A stretch of DNA of 64,000 nt. Source: Raphanus sativus (Eukaryota > Streptophyta > Magnoliopsida > Brassicales > Brassicaceae). This document shows positions 11,403 to 22,878 of the stretch, piece by piece. The notes under the pieces are model-generated. The model saw only the letters and a program-made list of their open reading frames with translations, was not told where the DNA came from and searched no databases. Both the position numbers and the translations under genes were made by a program. The stretch spans positions 3,038,001 to 3,102,000 of the forward strand of contig NC_079516.1 of assembly GCF_000801105.2 (NCBI RefSeq), read 5' to 3'. The first letter of the stretch is position 1, and each line of letters starts with the position of its first letter.

Positions 11403-12112
11403 CACTTTTGGGATATTTTTCACAAAACCCATATCTTATGGTATGTGTATAACTGCCCTGTACTTTTTGTATTTGCAAAACATTAATAAAAATCATAGAC
11501 ATGTTTTAAAATCGGTTTAGGCAGAATCTACATAAGTGGAAAATTGGTATAACTGAAACAGTTTTTTCTAAAAAAAACTAAATTAATTTTAACTATTTTA
11601 AACCTTAAATTGTCTGAATGTAAATATGTTAAATTGATTAACTATTAACGTAAATCTATAATTTATTTAGTTTATTACTATTTATTCTAAGTTTTATAAT
11701 TCATAAAACTGATCTTGTAACTAAAGTGTGAAAATATCTAATATAAATAAATTAACAATTCCGACGACCCGAATAACCCTGTCTACAGTAGCTAGTCTTC
11801 TACATAATTCTTAGGAATTTCTTTTAGGTATTTACCTAAGTACATCCCACATCTTATGTATTCACAAATTACCTCAAATCAGATGGTGTTCACAAACAAG
11901 TCCCATATCCTTTGATATTTACTAAACCACCCCAAGTTCTTTGGTATGTACACCAAAGTGTCCATAACTGCTGTTATTTACTAAACCACTCCAACTTATT
12001 CGACATTTACCAAGCTGTCTAATACTTCTGTTATTTTCTGAATTAACGTATACCTTATTATGTTCATAAAAGCGTCCTAGATCTTTTGGTATTTTCAAAA
12101 AGTTCATATGGT
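11403..12112. repeat. Degenerate ~30-bp minisatellite in two blocks
   Basis: Two blocks of head-to-tail units, about 3 units at 11403-11487 and about 10 at 11813-12112, separated by plain AT-rich DNA. Units are 28-31 bp with a loose consensus YCTTTTGGTATTTACNAAA then CC-rich, for example CATATCCTTTGATATTTACT and AAGTTCTTTGGTATGTACAC. Identity between units is low, so this is an old array. It fills most of the gap between the GOT1-like gene and the OXS3-like gene, and short frames overlapping it are artefacts. Confidence 0.7.
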
Positions 12113-12280
12113 GAAGTGAAGTAAAGCTTGAGCTAATTCCAGATTAAACTGAAGATTACGAAACGATCAGAAAAGTCTAAATACTTATAATTTATACATC
12201 CTCACACAATTTAGAACACTGAAGCTCGAAAACATCGTCCGGTTTAGCGAAACATAAAAACTAAAAGCTTTAATTCCGGT

Positions 12281-12926
12281 TTAGGTCCGAGTGAGCAAAG
12301 CCGATATGTGAGCCGCCGAGAGCGTCTGAGCTCTCGGAGGCAGCCTGTTACCGGAAAGCCTCGGCGGCCTATCGTTTCCTCCGAAGAAAGCGTCGTGGCC
12401 AGCTAGATTTCGCTCCGATGCACCGCCGCAACCGGATAATCGTCGACAGTGAGAGCTCTCCCGCCGCTGCTTCAGTTTTGCGTTGAGAGGATTCTCGGGT
12501 TTCGCGAGATCCTCTACCGTCAGCGCTTCTGATAACGACGTGAACGACTGCGACTTGCCTCTGTAATGTTTTGACAATCCTCTCCTGTTGTCAACATTTT
12601 CAAAACATAAACTCTGAGGTAAACACAACAATTTTTACACAAAATTATTTAAGTTTTTTTTTTGTATTATATCCCTTAATCTAACAAGATCTAAACTTAA
12701 GGACATAGAAATGAAAATATCTAAACTCAGGGGCAGGGAAACGAAAACTCTTTGATTGTTCTTACCTTAAAGAAGAACTGCGACGGTCTGATTCGTCAGG
12801 AGAGTTTGGAAAAGAAGAGGGAGAATTTAAACCTTCATCTGCGTCTGCGTCTGCATCTCTAACGCAGTTTTCGCGTCTGCGTTCTTCACCCAACATAAGA
12901 GACTCCATCTGTTCTTGATAATGCAT
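12281..12926 (-). CDS. OXIDATIVE STRESS 3-like small protein
   Basis: Two exons (12926-12766 and 12611-12281) give 163 residues. The acceptor is read as CAGAG|TTTATG because only that choice keeps the conserved frame. Exon 1 is acidic with an Asp-Ala repeat (DADADADE) and Ser-rich (SPSSFPNSPDESD). Exon 2 carries the family signature RGLSKHYRGKSQSFTSL, then VEDLAKPENP and a basic tail. That signature is shared by OXS3 and OXS3-like nuclear proteins linked to stress tolerance. The position fits At3g03170, from memory. The start could instead be the second Met (12908). Existence of the gene is firm; its function is known only by family resemblance. Confidence 0.78.
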
Positions 12927-14222
12927 ATTTCTTCTTTCTTCAAAGACTCTTATAATAATTTATCAAGACTTGAGAAGAGAAACAGTTTCCTTTTTATATT
13001 ATTACAATGATGACGAACGGTCTATATATAGTCAGTCCATAATTAAAATTAATTGATAAATGTAAAGTATACTTTATTTGTAGATTTTTGTCTTAAAAAT
13101 GTTATTAAAATTGCAATATTTGTATGATTTGTATCTAACTTTGGAGAAGTAACGTAATGAATATTCGAATATAAAACATTATCTCGTGAAATCTGTTTCT
13201 CAAGTAACATGTTCACGCCCATGAACATGGCTTCTGGTTTTGCGGTCGTCTATATATAATTAAGTTTTTCTGGTCGGAGATAAGATATTTTTGCGGCCCT
13301 AGTTGTACCCGATCATGACACGTGAAAAGAGCCAAGAAATGGACGGAGATTGGATGCATGTTATGTTACGTGGTGGGTGGAAACAGATGGCACAAAGAAC
13401 AATGTCATCGAGAATCTCTGTGTGAAGAACGAATCTAAGGACGCGTGTCGAACTATGTTGAACAGATTCAGTGACTTTTGAGCCATGATTGATAACATAA
13501 ACTTTATTTTATGTGTATACGGATACGGGCCCTTCGGACATGATAGATCCTTCGGGCCCTGCAAACAAATTGTATGCATAATGTCCTGAACAGCCTTCCA
13601 AGTTCTATTACTTGTCTGAGACTATTTGGTAAAGATTTGTCTCAAATCAAGCCCATAGCCAACCAAACAGAGCTGAAGTCCAGCCCTTCATAAAACACAA
13701 GCCCAAAGCCAGATCTGAGTTTTGTTAAGATTTTGACAAATTTCTTTCGGTCTACAAAACTAAACTAAATCGGTTCTAGAGGACAGAAATTAACAAAAGT
13801 CTAAACCAGTTTATCCAGCCTTGATCCAACAACAGACCATAAAGTGAAAAAAATTAATAATGTGTAAATTAATTAGCCAGAGATTCAGCAAGTAAGAAAA
13901 CAAAAAAGAACTATAACACTAAATACCTAAAGCTGGAGCTAAATCAAAGAGACAAAGCTTTCTCAAGAAAGTGAAAAATATACAAAACCAACCAGTGGTA
14001 TCATTGTTCTAAACTCTTCACCTGATCTGTACCAATAAGTAACCAGAGTCTCTCTACGTGAACTGTTCTCCCTATGACTAACTTTCCCTCACATTATAAA
14101 AGCCTGATGGTTCCTCTCCGAGAGTTCGAATGCTCTAAACGTGATCCCCAGTCTACAGAAACCAAATGCTTATATGTTCTGTACCTGTAAATCTCGTTTT
14201 GGCTTTGAGTAGAGAGCTCATG
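12927..14222. other. Intergenic region, no gene seen
   Basis: About 1.3 kb between two minus-strand genes. The left part is the upstream region of the OXS3-like gene and the right part the 3' UTR of the PWWP gene. An ACGTG core occurs in GACACGTGAA around 13317-13326. I see no coding sequence. From memory, Arabidopsis has small genes (At3g03160, At3g03150) in this interval, and neither is recognisable here. Confidence 0.45.
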
Positions 14223-16598
14223 TTATTGATCTCTTCTCTCGTTGAAGGCTTTCACGGTCGGTTTTGATGACGGTCTATTTATTTTCTCCAGTAATCTGCT
14301 AAACACTAGTTTGACTGGTATGCAGGCCACCGTTGGTGGTCCTGGTAATACCCGTCTGTTAGAGAGCTCGGGAGTTCGATCCCCCAACGCCTTCGCCCCG
14401 TGTAGTGCTTGTTCGCTGCTGAACGACGATAGTGCTCTTGTCTTTTGACTAGGGGTTGCGTTTGTGTTCTTCGTCAACTTCTTTCTTTCTCCAGGTGGTC
14501 GTGGAATGCCCATTAGATTGCTTCTCCTCGCCGAGTCGCCATCATTACTAAAGTTCCCCGAACCAAGCTTCCTAAGAAGTGGTTTCCGTCCCTGCGGAGA
14601 ATGGTCCTCCGCATCGGCTTCAAGTGATGATGATAACCGATGCAGCCGTGGAACCCGTGAACTACTCCTCCTTGCAGTCTTCCAAGCAGGGGGAAGTAAC
14701 AAGGGTTTGTCATGGTAAGTTGTTTCATTACCAAAGTACTCAGCTGTCTTAAAATATGACTCAGAGGAACCATCTGCCATGACTTGGACTTCTACTGGAT
14801 GTCCAGTTATTGCTCTGCCATTTAACTTGCTCACTAGGGAGACAAACGGGACAGGCCCTTTCCGATAGCTTCCTTGTACTTCTAAATCAACATCCATCAA
14901 TGGAGGATACGTTTTCCTTCCAAAATGTCGATGAGAAGCATCTGAACCTTCGAGTTTTCCCTTCTTCAAACCAATCTGGCCTTCCCAAGGATCATCATCC
15001 CAGTCCAGCATGTCATGGCTGTAGATGTTCTTACACTCGGATGCAAACATAGTTGACAGCCGATATTCATCATCACCTCCTAGTCCAATCATTCTATCTC
15101 CGAACTGTCTTTCGTTGGGATCAGTGTCATCAGTTCCATCACTCATCTCATCAGAATATCTTCCATCTTCCATATGATTACGGTGCATTTCCCTCTTGCG
15201 TGCAGACCTTCTTGGGAGACTTCGCATGTTTCTTTTTCCCTTGAGCTGCCACTCGGAAACCGTACCGGCTCCACTATCCGGATCTTGGGAGTAAAGGTGA
15301 TAAGAGTCGCCAGAAATGGATGACTCATAACAATCTTCCTCGCTACTGGTGCTTTCATCTTCTGCTGACATATGTCTACTAAAAGTATTGTGTTGCTCTG
15401 AATGACGCCCAGCTCCTGTTAAGAGAGAATTCAAACTAGTCAGGTAATGGCTAAAAACTATGTGACACACAGAACTAGAAATTGAGTCTAGTTTAACACA
15501 ATGAAAAAATTGTAACATTTATGTGACAGGAAACTAGCTTTTAGCCGTCCAGAGAGGCTTTACCTGACAGCAAGTGAATGTCATCATCAGTATCCTCATC
15601 CATATCAGAAGAATCAGTTTCGGATTCAGAAGAAATATATTCAACATCTTGCAAAAAATCAGGAGGGTCATATTCTGAAAGCGAATAACGAGAATTGCCA
15701 CCAGCGAAGGAGGAACGCATTGCCTCCCTGTGGCTATCGAAACCATCATTAGATTCATTTGGTGCAAACATATACTTAGCCCTTTTAGCCTTCTTCTTCC
15801 CTGCAACAACAGAGCCAAAATTGCATAACAAATCAGTATATTCAAAAAGAGCCAGAAGAAGCTTTAGGAAGTTTTGCAAAATCCATCTTACCGATGGTAT
15901 TATAGCAGGGCCTCTCCATGCTATGATCTCCACTAGAAGAAGCTGAAGAGTAGCTTCTACCCAGAGACTTGAAGGAAGTAGTACCAGGACCATTCGAAGA
16001 TGAAAACTTCCGCTTTGAAGAGGTTGTTCTCAGCCCAAACTCCACCAAACCTCTCATCCGAGGATGCACCTCGTCCTCACAAGTCCCATTAGAAACACCA
16101 TGAACACTCGACAACACAACCATTCTCTCCTTGGTTGCATCAGTCTCTAGCTTAGCTTCCTTCTTGAGAATCTCCTTCTCAAGCTCAAGAGCATGGAGAA
16201 TCGCATCTTCTCTCCGAGCATACTTCTCCCTCTTTCTAACCGTCACCCCATGCGAGGTTTCCACCTTCTCAATGCAGTCATCAAAGTCCCCACACCGAAA
16301 CGGCTTCACCCGCTTGGACTTCTCCAGATTGTACCAATCCCTAAATCAATCCAAAAACCTAATGATAGTTTTTATTTATTTTAAATTATAACAGATTCAA
16401 GAAGAGAGAGACTTACACACTTGCATCCTCTCTCCCAAGAAGCTTCACAGGAGTACCAGATCGTGGAGATGTGATAGTGGTAGAGTCAAGATCATCTTGT
16501 CCCAGTATCCTCCCTGGCCACCACGAGCCGTTCCTTCTCCTCACCCACACAATCGATCCCACCGTCCAGTCCACCGCACCTGTCCCTGAGCTTCCCAT
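14223..16598 (-). CDS. PWWP/Tudor-domain protein
   Basis: Four exons (16598-16417, 16340-15892, 15800-15564, 15415-14223) join in frame to 686 residues. The N-terminus is a PWWP-type module: VDWTVGSIVWVRRRNGSWWP then GRILG, with LGREDASV and DWYNLEKSKRVKPFRCGDFD. PWWP modules bind methylated nucleosomes and DNA, so a nuclear chromatin role is likely. A basic coiled stretch follows (KREKYARREDAILHALELE). The middle is highly acidic and Ser-rich (SSESETDSSDMDEDTDDD), and the C-terminal half contains a conserved block near DVDLEVQGSYRKGPVPFVSL with GHPVEVQVM. Position and sequence fit At3g03140. It is divergently arranged with the lisH-like gene across about 750 bp. No lesion found. Confidence 0.88.
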
Positions 16599-17350
16599 CC
16601 TTCTCTCTCTCTAACTCTCTCTCTAACACTCAAGACCACACTTCCTCTATTCTATGTTCACTAACAGGCCTCAAAAGTCTACCATTCTCCAGAGAAAAAA
16701 AAACAGTTTCTTCTAATGTAACGATCTACCTGAAAAAATCAGCTCAGACGCCGTAACTGCAAGCGAATCGCGGCGGAAACAGAGAGGAAGGAATCCGGCG
16801 AGGAAGAAGCTTCGCTTCGCTTTTTGCATTCAGATTTGTAAAGTTGCTATAACCTTACGCTTTCTGAAAGTTAGGTTAAAAAAAAACCTTCTTCTCTGCG
16901 CTCTCCACCGTCTGTTTATTATAACCTTAATGTAAGTTGGTATCTCTCTCTGTCTTTCTTCTCTTTGAAACCTCCGCGACGTCTTGTACGATCTCTCTCT
17001 CTCTCTCCTCTCCGTGGTGACTCCGTCTCTCTTTCGCCTCTCTCTCTCTCCTCCGGATGGTGGTGATTGCTTGAATTAACACGCGCTACCGAAACGCGTG
17101 CTTTCTACGTAACCTAATTATAAGCCCATTGACCAATCCATGAGCTTCTTGTTCGTAAGCCCACAGTAAGAAGGCCCATTAAAATTTCAAAATCGACGCA
17201 GTAACGGTCACTTGCGTAGGGCTTCTCTTTCGACTGATGTGTGTATATATACACCGTTTCGGACGATTAGACATTCAGACCAGAAACTTCTCGTTTTTCA
17301 GCTGTCATTTTTTCCTCCCCAAAAATAAAAAATCACTATCCTCGGTCGCG
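16599..17350. promoter_or_regulatory. Divergent promoter between PWWP and lisH-like genes
   Basis: The 752 bp separates two ATGs facing away from each other. CT-rich runs at about 16988-17060 suit a leader or an inr-type core. Site II-like GCCCA elements occur at about 17126 and 17171-17179 (GGCCCATTA), and a TATA run (TATATATAC) at about 17243 lies about 105 bp before the plus-strand ATG. Sharing of elements is inferred. Confidence 0.5.
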
Positions 17351-19351
17351 ATGGATTTCGACAGTCTTACAAGAAGAGATCTTCAGTTCTTCTGTAAGAA
17401 GAACAAGATCCCAGCCAATATGACCAATATCGCCATGGCCGATGCTCTCAAAGCTCTTGAGATTGTAAGTCTTTTGCTCATTTCAATATTCATTGGCAAA
17501 GCTAGTAACTTTAATTGCATCTTGACTCGTTCTTAGTTAAAAATGATATTGAGATCTGTATCTTGTAACTATCCAGAACTTGTCGTTTTTTGATAAATCT
17601 GGATGTTTGCTAGACTATCCGATTAGTGAGAGAGTTAGTGACGGAACATGAATCAGAACGTTTCTTTATCTAAGCAGTTTCAGATGATGAGTGATTGTTT
17701 CTATTGAGTCCACAGATTTACATTTATGTGTGAATGTTTAATAGGTTGAAGGTATTGAGGAGTTCATGAACCAATCTGAGTCCACACGTGACCTGTCTCC
17801 AACAAGCGTTGCCAAGAATCTGCCGAGCGCTGCAGGCACTGCAGCTAGAACAACTCGGAGGAAGACCAAAGATGAAACTCAACCATCAGAGCTTCTGACC
17901 CGTTCTTGCCTTGTGACTAGCAAGTCTCTAGCTGGAGAAATGGAGCAAGAAAACAGAAACGCGAACGTGGATCCAGCACTACCTCCAAGCCGTAGGAGAG
18001 CATCAGTTGCTATGAATCTGGAGGAGAGCAAAACACCAGCGGTGAGAAGCACGAGAAGGGGGGCTCAGGCAGCTGCGTCTGAGTCGGTTCAGAGGGTGTA
18101 CAGCACGAGGAGATCTGTCAAGTTGCTAGAGGAGAGTATGGCTGACCTGAGTTTGAAGACTAGGGAGTCTCTCAATGTACCTTCAAAGAAGAACGAAGAT
18201 GTTGCTGAAAGTGAAGAAGGTTTGCAAAAACATATCCATTTTTTTTAATTAGCAGTGTTAACTCTTGATCAGTATGTAATCAAGTTCATTTGCAATATGC
18301 AGGTTCCAAACTTGAGAAACCCCAAGGGAGTGAAGAAGCTATCTCAGTGAGAGATCTAAATGATTCGTGGGATGATTCCAAGAATGATCCAGATGTTGAT
18401 GTTTTATATGGTGATCTTGGTGATATCACTTTCGTTGATGCAACAACCAGCAAGGAACAGATGAATGGAACAGGTATACATATACACAGAATCATATACC
18501 CATCAATATATTTTTTTTTTCTTGTTTGCATTTACTTCATTTTTATCTTCTTTGCAGAGTCCAACACCGTTCCAGCTCCAGAGAGTTCTGTCCTAGTTGA
18601 AGACCAAGAAACGTTGCAGGAGGATGGTTTTGTAGTTGTGGACCATCCTGCATCTACAACCGCAAACACTGTGATCTGCAGCAAAGAATCAGAGTCTGAA
18701 GAAATGAAGAATGGTTCTGAATCTGAATCAGAGGATGATGGTGTTGTTGCTGACTCAAACCAAGAGGCATTTGGGTTTAAGGTCTCTACTAGTGATAATG
18801 TGACTAAGGTAGACACTATTGTCCCAACAGTTCTGCTGGCTGAAGAATCAGAAGAAAGTTGCGAGTCTGATGAACTGATGGATGATGATGAATCAGAGGT
18901 GGCTATAGTTTCAGACAAGAAGACTCGGGCTTCCACACCTCAAGAATCAGACAGCGATGAATGGTCCGATTACGAGATAAGCGAGATAGATGAAAAGAGT
19001 TTGAGGTCTGTTGAGATGATAGATTCTTTTTCAGACGAGAAGTCTCCAGCTTCTTCCTCAGTTCTTGCTGGTAATGAGACAAAAACTCCAATGAAGTCTT
19101 CGTTTGAAACAGAATCAAACAAACCAGCTCTAAAGCTAAATCTTGTTGCAGACAACAAGGAGAAGGAGAATGTTGAGGAGGAGGAGATGGTTCTTGAGTC
19201 CAATGGAGAGAGAGAAGCAGAGGCCGAGACTAAGAAGAAGAAGAACACGATTGATGAAGAGAGCCTTAAAGACATAAGCATGAGGCAACTAACGAAGCTG
19301 GTGAAAGAACTTGCTATCAAGAGCAAGCAACAACACAAGAGCTTAGAGTAG
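17351..19351 (+). CDS. Acidic lisH/SAP-like protein
   Basis: Four exons (17351-17464, 17745-18219, 18303-18473, 18558-19351) give 517 residues. The N-terminus, MDFDSLTRRDLQFFCKKNKI then PANMTNIAMADALKALE, is a helical SAP-like module common in plant nuclear proteins. A basic middle has repeated TRRKT, STRRGA and STRRSV motifs. The C-terminal half is strongly acidic (SESESEDDG, SCESDELMDDDESE, SDSDEWSDYEISEIDE) and ends in a predicted helix with basic patches (MRQLTKLVKELAIKSKQ). The intron between exons 3 and 4 is open in the same frame, so a retained-intron form would read through. It matches At3g03130 by place, annotated there as lisH-like. The molecular function is unknown to me. Confidence 0.85.
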
Positions 19352-19589
19352 TAGAGAAGAAGAAACTATTTTACCCTTTTTGAATATCATTTCCTTCCCT
19401 GGAAAAAAAAAACTTGTTGCTTCTTTTGTTTTCTTAGGTTGTCCCTGTGTTTTTCTTCTTCTGAGAACCTAAACAGAAATTTCATATCAATTCAATTTTA
19501 TTTTGGTTTCGTTCGTAAGTTTTGTTCTCTACTAACTCTTGAATGAGCAAATCATTCATCTCAAAAGAAACAAATTCTAAAACCATAAT

Positions 19590-20515
19590 TTATCAAGGTG
19601 AAGTTGATAGTCCGATAGGAGTTGTCCTAGATGCGCTGATCCAGTGGAGTAGATTAATCATCTCCTATTTGAATGTCCACCAGTTTTCCAGGTTTGGGCT
19701 TTATCGGATTATCCGTCTCTTCCGGGTTACTTCTCGAGTATATCTATATACCAAAACATGAATTTTCTGTTCTGAGAGAGAAAAGAGGTGGCTCCACAGA
19801 GACCACAAATCGACACCTTCCCTTGGATATGCTGGTTCATTTGGAAGACAAGGAACGACATGCTCTTTAACGGGAGAGTCGTATCCCCTTTGGATACCCT
19901 TCAACATGCAACCCTTGAGGCAGAATGTTGGAGGAAAGCTAATGAAAAGGAGGAAGAGATTGATGATCATGCAGATCTTCCACCTATAGAGGTCGAGATA
20001 GTGCCCCTTTGGACACCCTGAATTCCTACCTGTCAAATTGATGCATCATGGATCAATCATGGCAGTGTAAGTGGTTTAGGGTGGAGTCTTAAGGGCCAAA
20101 TGGGCTTGGATCTTTTTGGATTAAGGGCTTGCAACAGGAACCTCTCAGCCCTACATGCTGAGATGGAAGGTTTAATTTGGGCAGCCACATGCATGAGAGA
20201 GATGAGGATAACCTCGATACGGTTCGAAACAGATTGCTCGGATCTAGTGGAGATGATTTTGAATCCGATGGAGTGGCCACGCTTTGCGACGGAGATTGAG
20301 ATTCTCCAGAGGTTACATGCGGGTTTTGAGGATGTGAGTTTGTTCCACATTCCTCGGAGCAGGAATAGTCGAGCGGATGCGTTAGCAAAAGAAGCAAGGA
20401 AGAAAGGATATATCTTTTCCCATATAAATCAGACCAGGACAGACGGAGATGCTCTTCGGAGGATCGGCTCGTCTGCCACCACTTGATCTAATTAGATGGG
20501 CAGCGGACAAAAAAA
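19590..20515 (+). mobile_element. LINE retrotransposon 3' end (zf-RVT and RNase H-like), degenerate
   Basis: The 5' part reads, with interruptions, as the zinc-binding reverse-transcriptase tail (INHLLFECPPVFQVWALS, then FLF). It continues with FPWICWFIWKTRNDMLFNGR and an RNase H-like domain: CQIDASWINHGSVSGLGWSL, then ALHAEMEGLIWA, FETDCSDLVEMI and HIPRSRNSRADALAKEA. The four acidic positions expected in this fold (D, E, D, D) are present. A single TGA at 20019-20021 interrupts one otherwise open frame from 19788 to 20486, and the zinc part is frameshifted. The element is 5'-truncated, as LINEs usually are, and lies just past the lisH-like gene. Confidence 0.8.
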
Positions 20516-20654
20516 AATTATCAAGGTGAAGAGTGATGTAATGCCGTAGCTCAAGATACTATACACAACATTGTAAAAAGATCACCCCATCAAAAACCAC
20601 AATTTTGCAGAGTCTACACTTTCCATCAGAATATACAATGAAGTTCTTTTTTTT

Positions 20655-20780
20655 GTCAGTTGTCCATCTAAGTCTAGATCAAGTGGTGGTCAGACGAGCC
20701 GGTTCTCCGAAAAGCACCTCCACCTGACCGGGTCTGATCTATATGGGAAAAATGGCCTCTAATCCTTGTTTCCTTCGGTA
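20655..20780 (-). mobile_element. Second LINE 3'-end fragment, inverted relative to the first
   Basis: Read on the minus strand, about 125 bp match the last part of the preceding element (positions 20395-20500), including blocks like CCCATATARATCAGACC and GGCTCGTCTG with CCACTTGATCTA. It is therefore a heavily 5'-truncated copy of the same LINE family, inserted tail-to-tail about 150 bp from the larger copy. Confidence 0.75.
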
Positions 20781-21406
20781 ATGCATCAATATACAATGAA
20801 GTTCAAATGTCATATCATGCAAATAGAAGCCTACTTGATACTAACATTAGCTTTCAGAATCAGAAGCAAAGCAATGACAAGATCAAAAAAAGAACTTCCA
20901 AGTCTTAAAGAGGTTTTGATTGGGTGACATAGCCATATCAGAAGCCAAAAAAGTATATAAATGGTGGAGAGACTAAGACACCATGAGCTTGATCTTCTAC
21001 TTTTATTATGTCTATTTAGCTAGCCGGATATTTTCTTCTAGGTTTTCGTTGTTACAAGGATCTCAAGATTCGGCTTTGTTCACTCTTTGGAATTCAATTG
21101 TCACTCGGTTTTACAAAACTCAAACCGAATGAATTAAATTCATTTGTGCGAGTGTTTTTATATTCAGTTTATAGTTAATCATATGTTTAATTGTTTTTTT
21201 AAATTGTATTAGTTGATGATCTCGAATTTTAGATGTTGTTATATTAGATTCATTTTCATTTGATAATTATTTTATACAAAATTATCATTTTTCAAATGTG
21301 TTATGTTTATAAAATTTACCATTTAATATATTTGAACATTTATTCTAATAAAATACATATTTTGCATAGCTTTGAATATCTCAAAATATATACATTTAGC
21401 ATTGTA

Positions 21407-21437
<31 letters not shown>

Positions 21438-21470
21438 GCTCAACCAATCATAAATACTTTATATATATAT
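20781..21470. other. AT-rich spacer with (TA)n
   Basis: No gene seen. A (TA)n run occurs at about 21412-21437 and a shorter one at about 21461-21474. From memory, the ARF-family GTPase gene ARFB1C (At3g03120) lies in this interval in Arabidopsis; no trace of it is recognisable. Confidence 0.5.
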
Positions 21471-21479
21471 ATATTAGGA

Positions 21480-22273
21480 TTTGAAGAAAATATCAAACAC
21501 CAGTTCTCTTATCGATTTTGAACTTCTATTAATAGGTAGGCACACAAACAATGTCCTTGCAGATCTATTATGGTTCTCATCCATAGACAGATTGCAGCAA
21601 CATAGGACTCCTTTGTCTGGAAGACATATATAGATGGAAACTATAACTCTTTCAATACCATTAACAACGAAATATCTCCCTTTGTTATAGGCACATTCTC
21701 CCGTCTTTATCAAATAAGCAGGAGAGCGACCATATAATCGGCATGGCATCGAGTGAAGCATGATGGGAACCTACCACACACACACATAAGAATACATATA
21801 TGTGTATCACTTTCATTATCATAACTACGATACAAATGCATCTAATTATAAATACATTCTTGTGACGGATGGCTACTTCTCCTATCTTCTCAATAGTTAC
21901 GTTAAGCTTTATAGGAGACACATACGTGCAACCTCTTAACCATGCCTCTCTCGGGAACAAGGAAGTGGTCTCCATATGCATTTGTGGTCATCGAGGGATA
22001 AAGAGAGATATGCTCAAACCGATTTTTTCGCAAAAAAAAAGGAAAGTCAAGTAACAAACTAATTAATGGTAAACCAACAAAACAATAAAACAAATTAAGT
22101 AAACTTACATAATCCAAGATGTTGATTTCTGGAGTTTCTTGAACCATTTCTCTAATATCTTGTGTTATGAACATGTTGAAGGACTCGGTCTGATGGCGGA
22201 CTAGATCGTAGTCTTTAAAGTATGCTAATATAACTGACGAAACAACCTTCTCGGCATCTACATCATAAAACAA
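21480..22273 (-). pseudogene. RNA polymerase second-largest-subunit (RPB2-type) fragment
   Basis: Three exon-like pieces in transcript order resemble the N-terminal part of NRPB2-type subunits. Piece 1 (about 22260-22111) is VVSSVILAYFKDYDLVRHQ with ESFNMFITQDIREMV, and ends at a GTAAGT donor. Piece 2 is ISLYPSMTTNAYG, then after a one-base frame change ETTSLFPREAWLRGCTYVSP. Piece 3, after a TAG acceptor at about 21770, is VPIMLHSMPCRLYGRSP with GECAYNKGRYFVVNGIERVI and SMDENHNRSARTLFV. The frameshift, a missing internal block and the abrupt end at 21480 show a dead fragment. The rest of the roughly 1190-residue protein is absent. Which polymerase (II, IV or V) it came from is not decidable by eye. 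Confidence 0.75.
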
Positions 22274-22780
22274 CCCATATTCAGACCATATATACCTATT
22301 TGAAGATCATATATACCTGGAAAAATGTCTATTACTACTCGAAACCTCTGGAAATTGGTATTTGATGAATATGTTGAATATTTAATTTGAAAGAATCACA
22401 AAACAAAAGCTTCAATCAACACAAGATATTCAGAGAATGAGAACTAATCAAAACACAAGCTAATTAACAAAACGTTCTGACAAGGTTATTAACACAAGAA
22501 AGATGCAAACAGAAAAAGAGGGATACCGATGAATGCCAAGATCTAATTAGGAATGTTGCGATGTCAAAATAGCAAGAGAAACAATCGAAATAAAATTGTC
22601 AGATCTAACTAGCTAGGGATTTTGTGATGTCATTTATGGTTTGATGAATCTCTTGAATAATTGATTTTGAACTAATTTCGCGCAAGAACAAGCTTTTAAA
22701 GAACCAAGGAACCATAAAAAAAAGCTAGAAAGGATGTAAACCAAAGGATATGATTAAAAACCTAAGCAGTCTTCGATTAC

Positions 22781-22782
<2 letters not shown>
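22274..22782. other. AT-rich region, no gene seen
   Basis: Contains a weak internal duplication: TTTGATGAATATGTTGAATA at about 22351 recurs in altered form at about 22640, and AGATCTAATTAG at about 22540 recurs as AGATCTAACTAG at about 22602. No coding sequence. Confidence 0.35.

Positions 22783-22876
<94 letters not shown>
22783..22876. repeat. (GA)47 microsatellite
   Basis: An uninterrupted GA dinucleotide run of 94 bp. Its length and purity suggest high mutability. It lies outside any recognised gene. Confidence 0.97.

Positions 22877-22878
<2 letters not shown>

Noticed and set aside
14242..14718. Plus-strand frames inside the PWWP gene
   Set aside because: Shadows of the long minus-strand exon, whose translation is conserved and joins other exons in phase.
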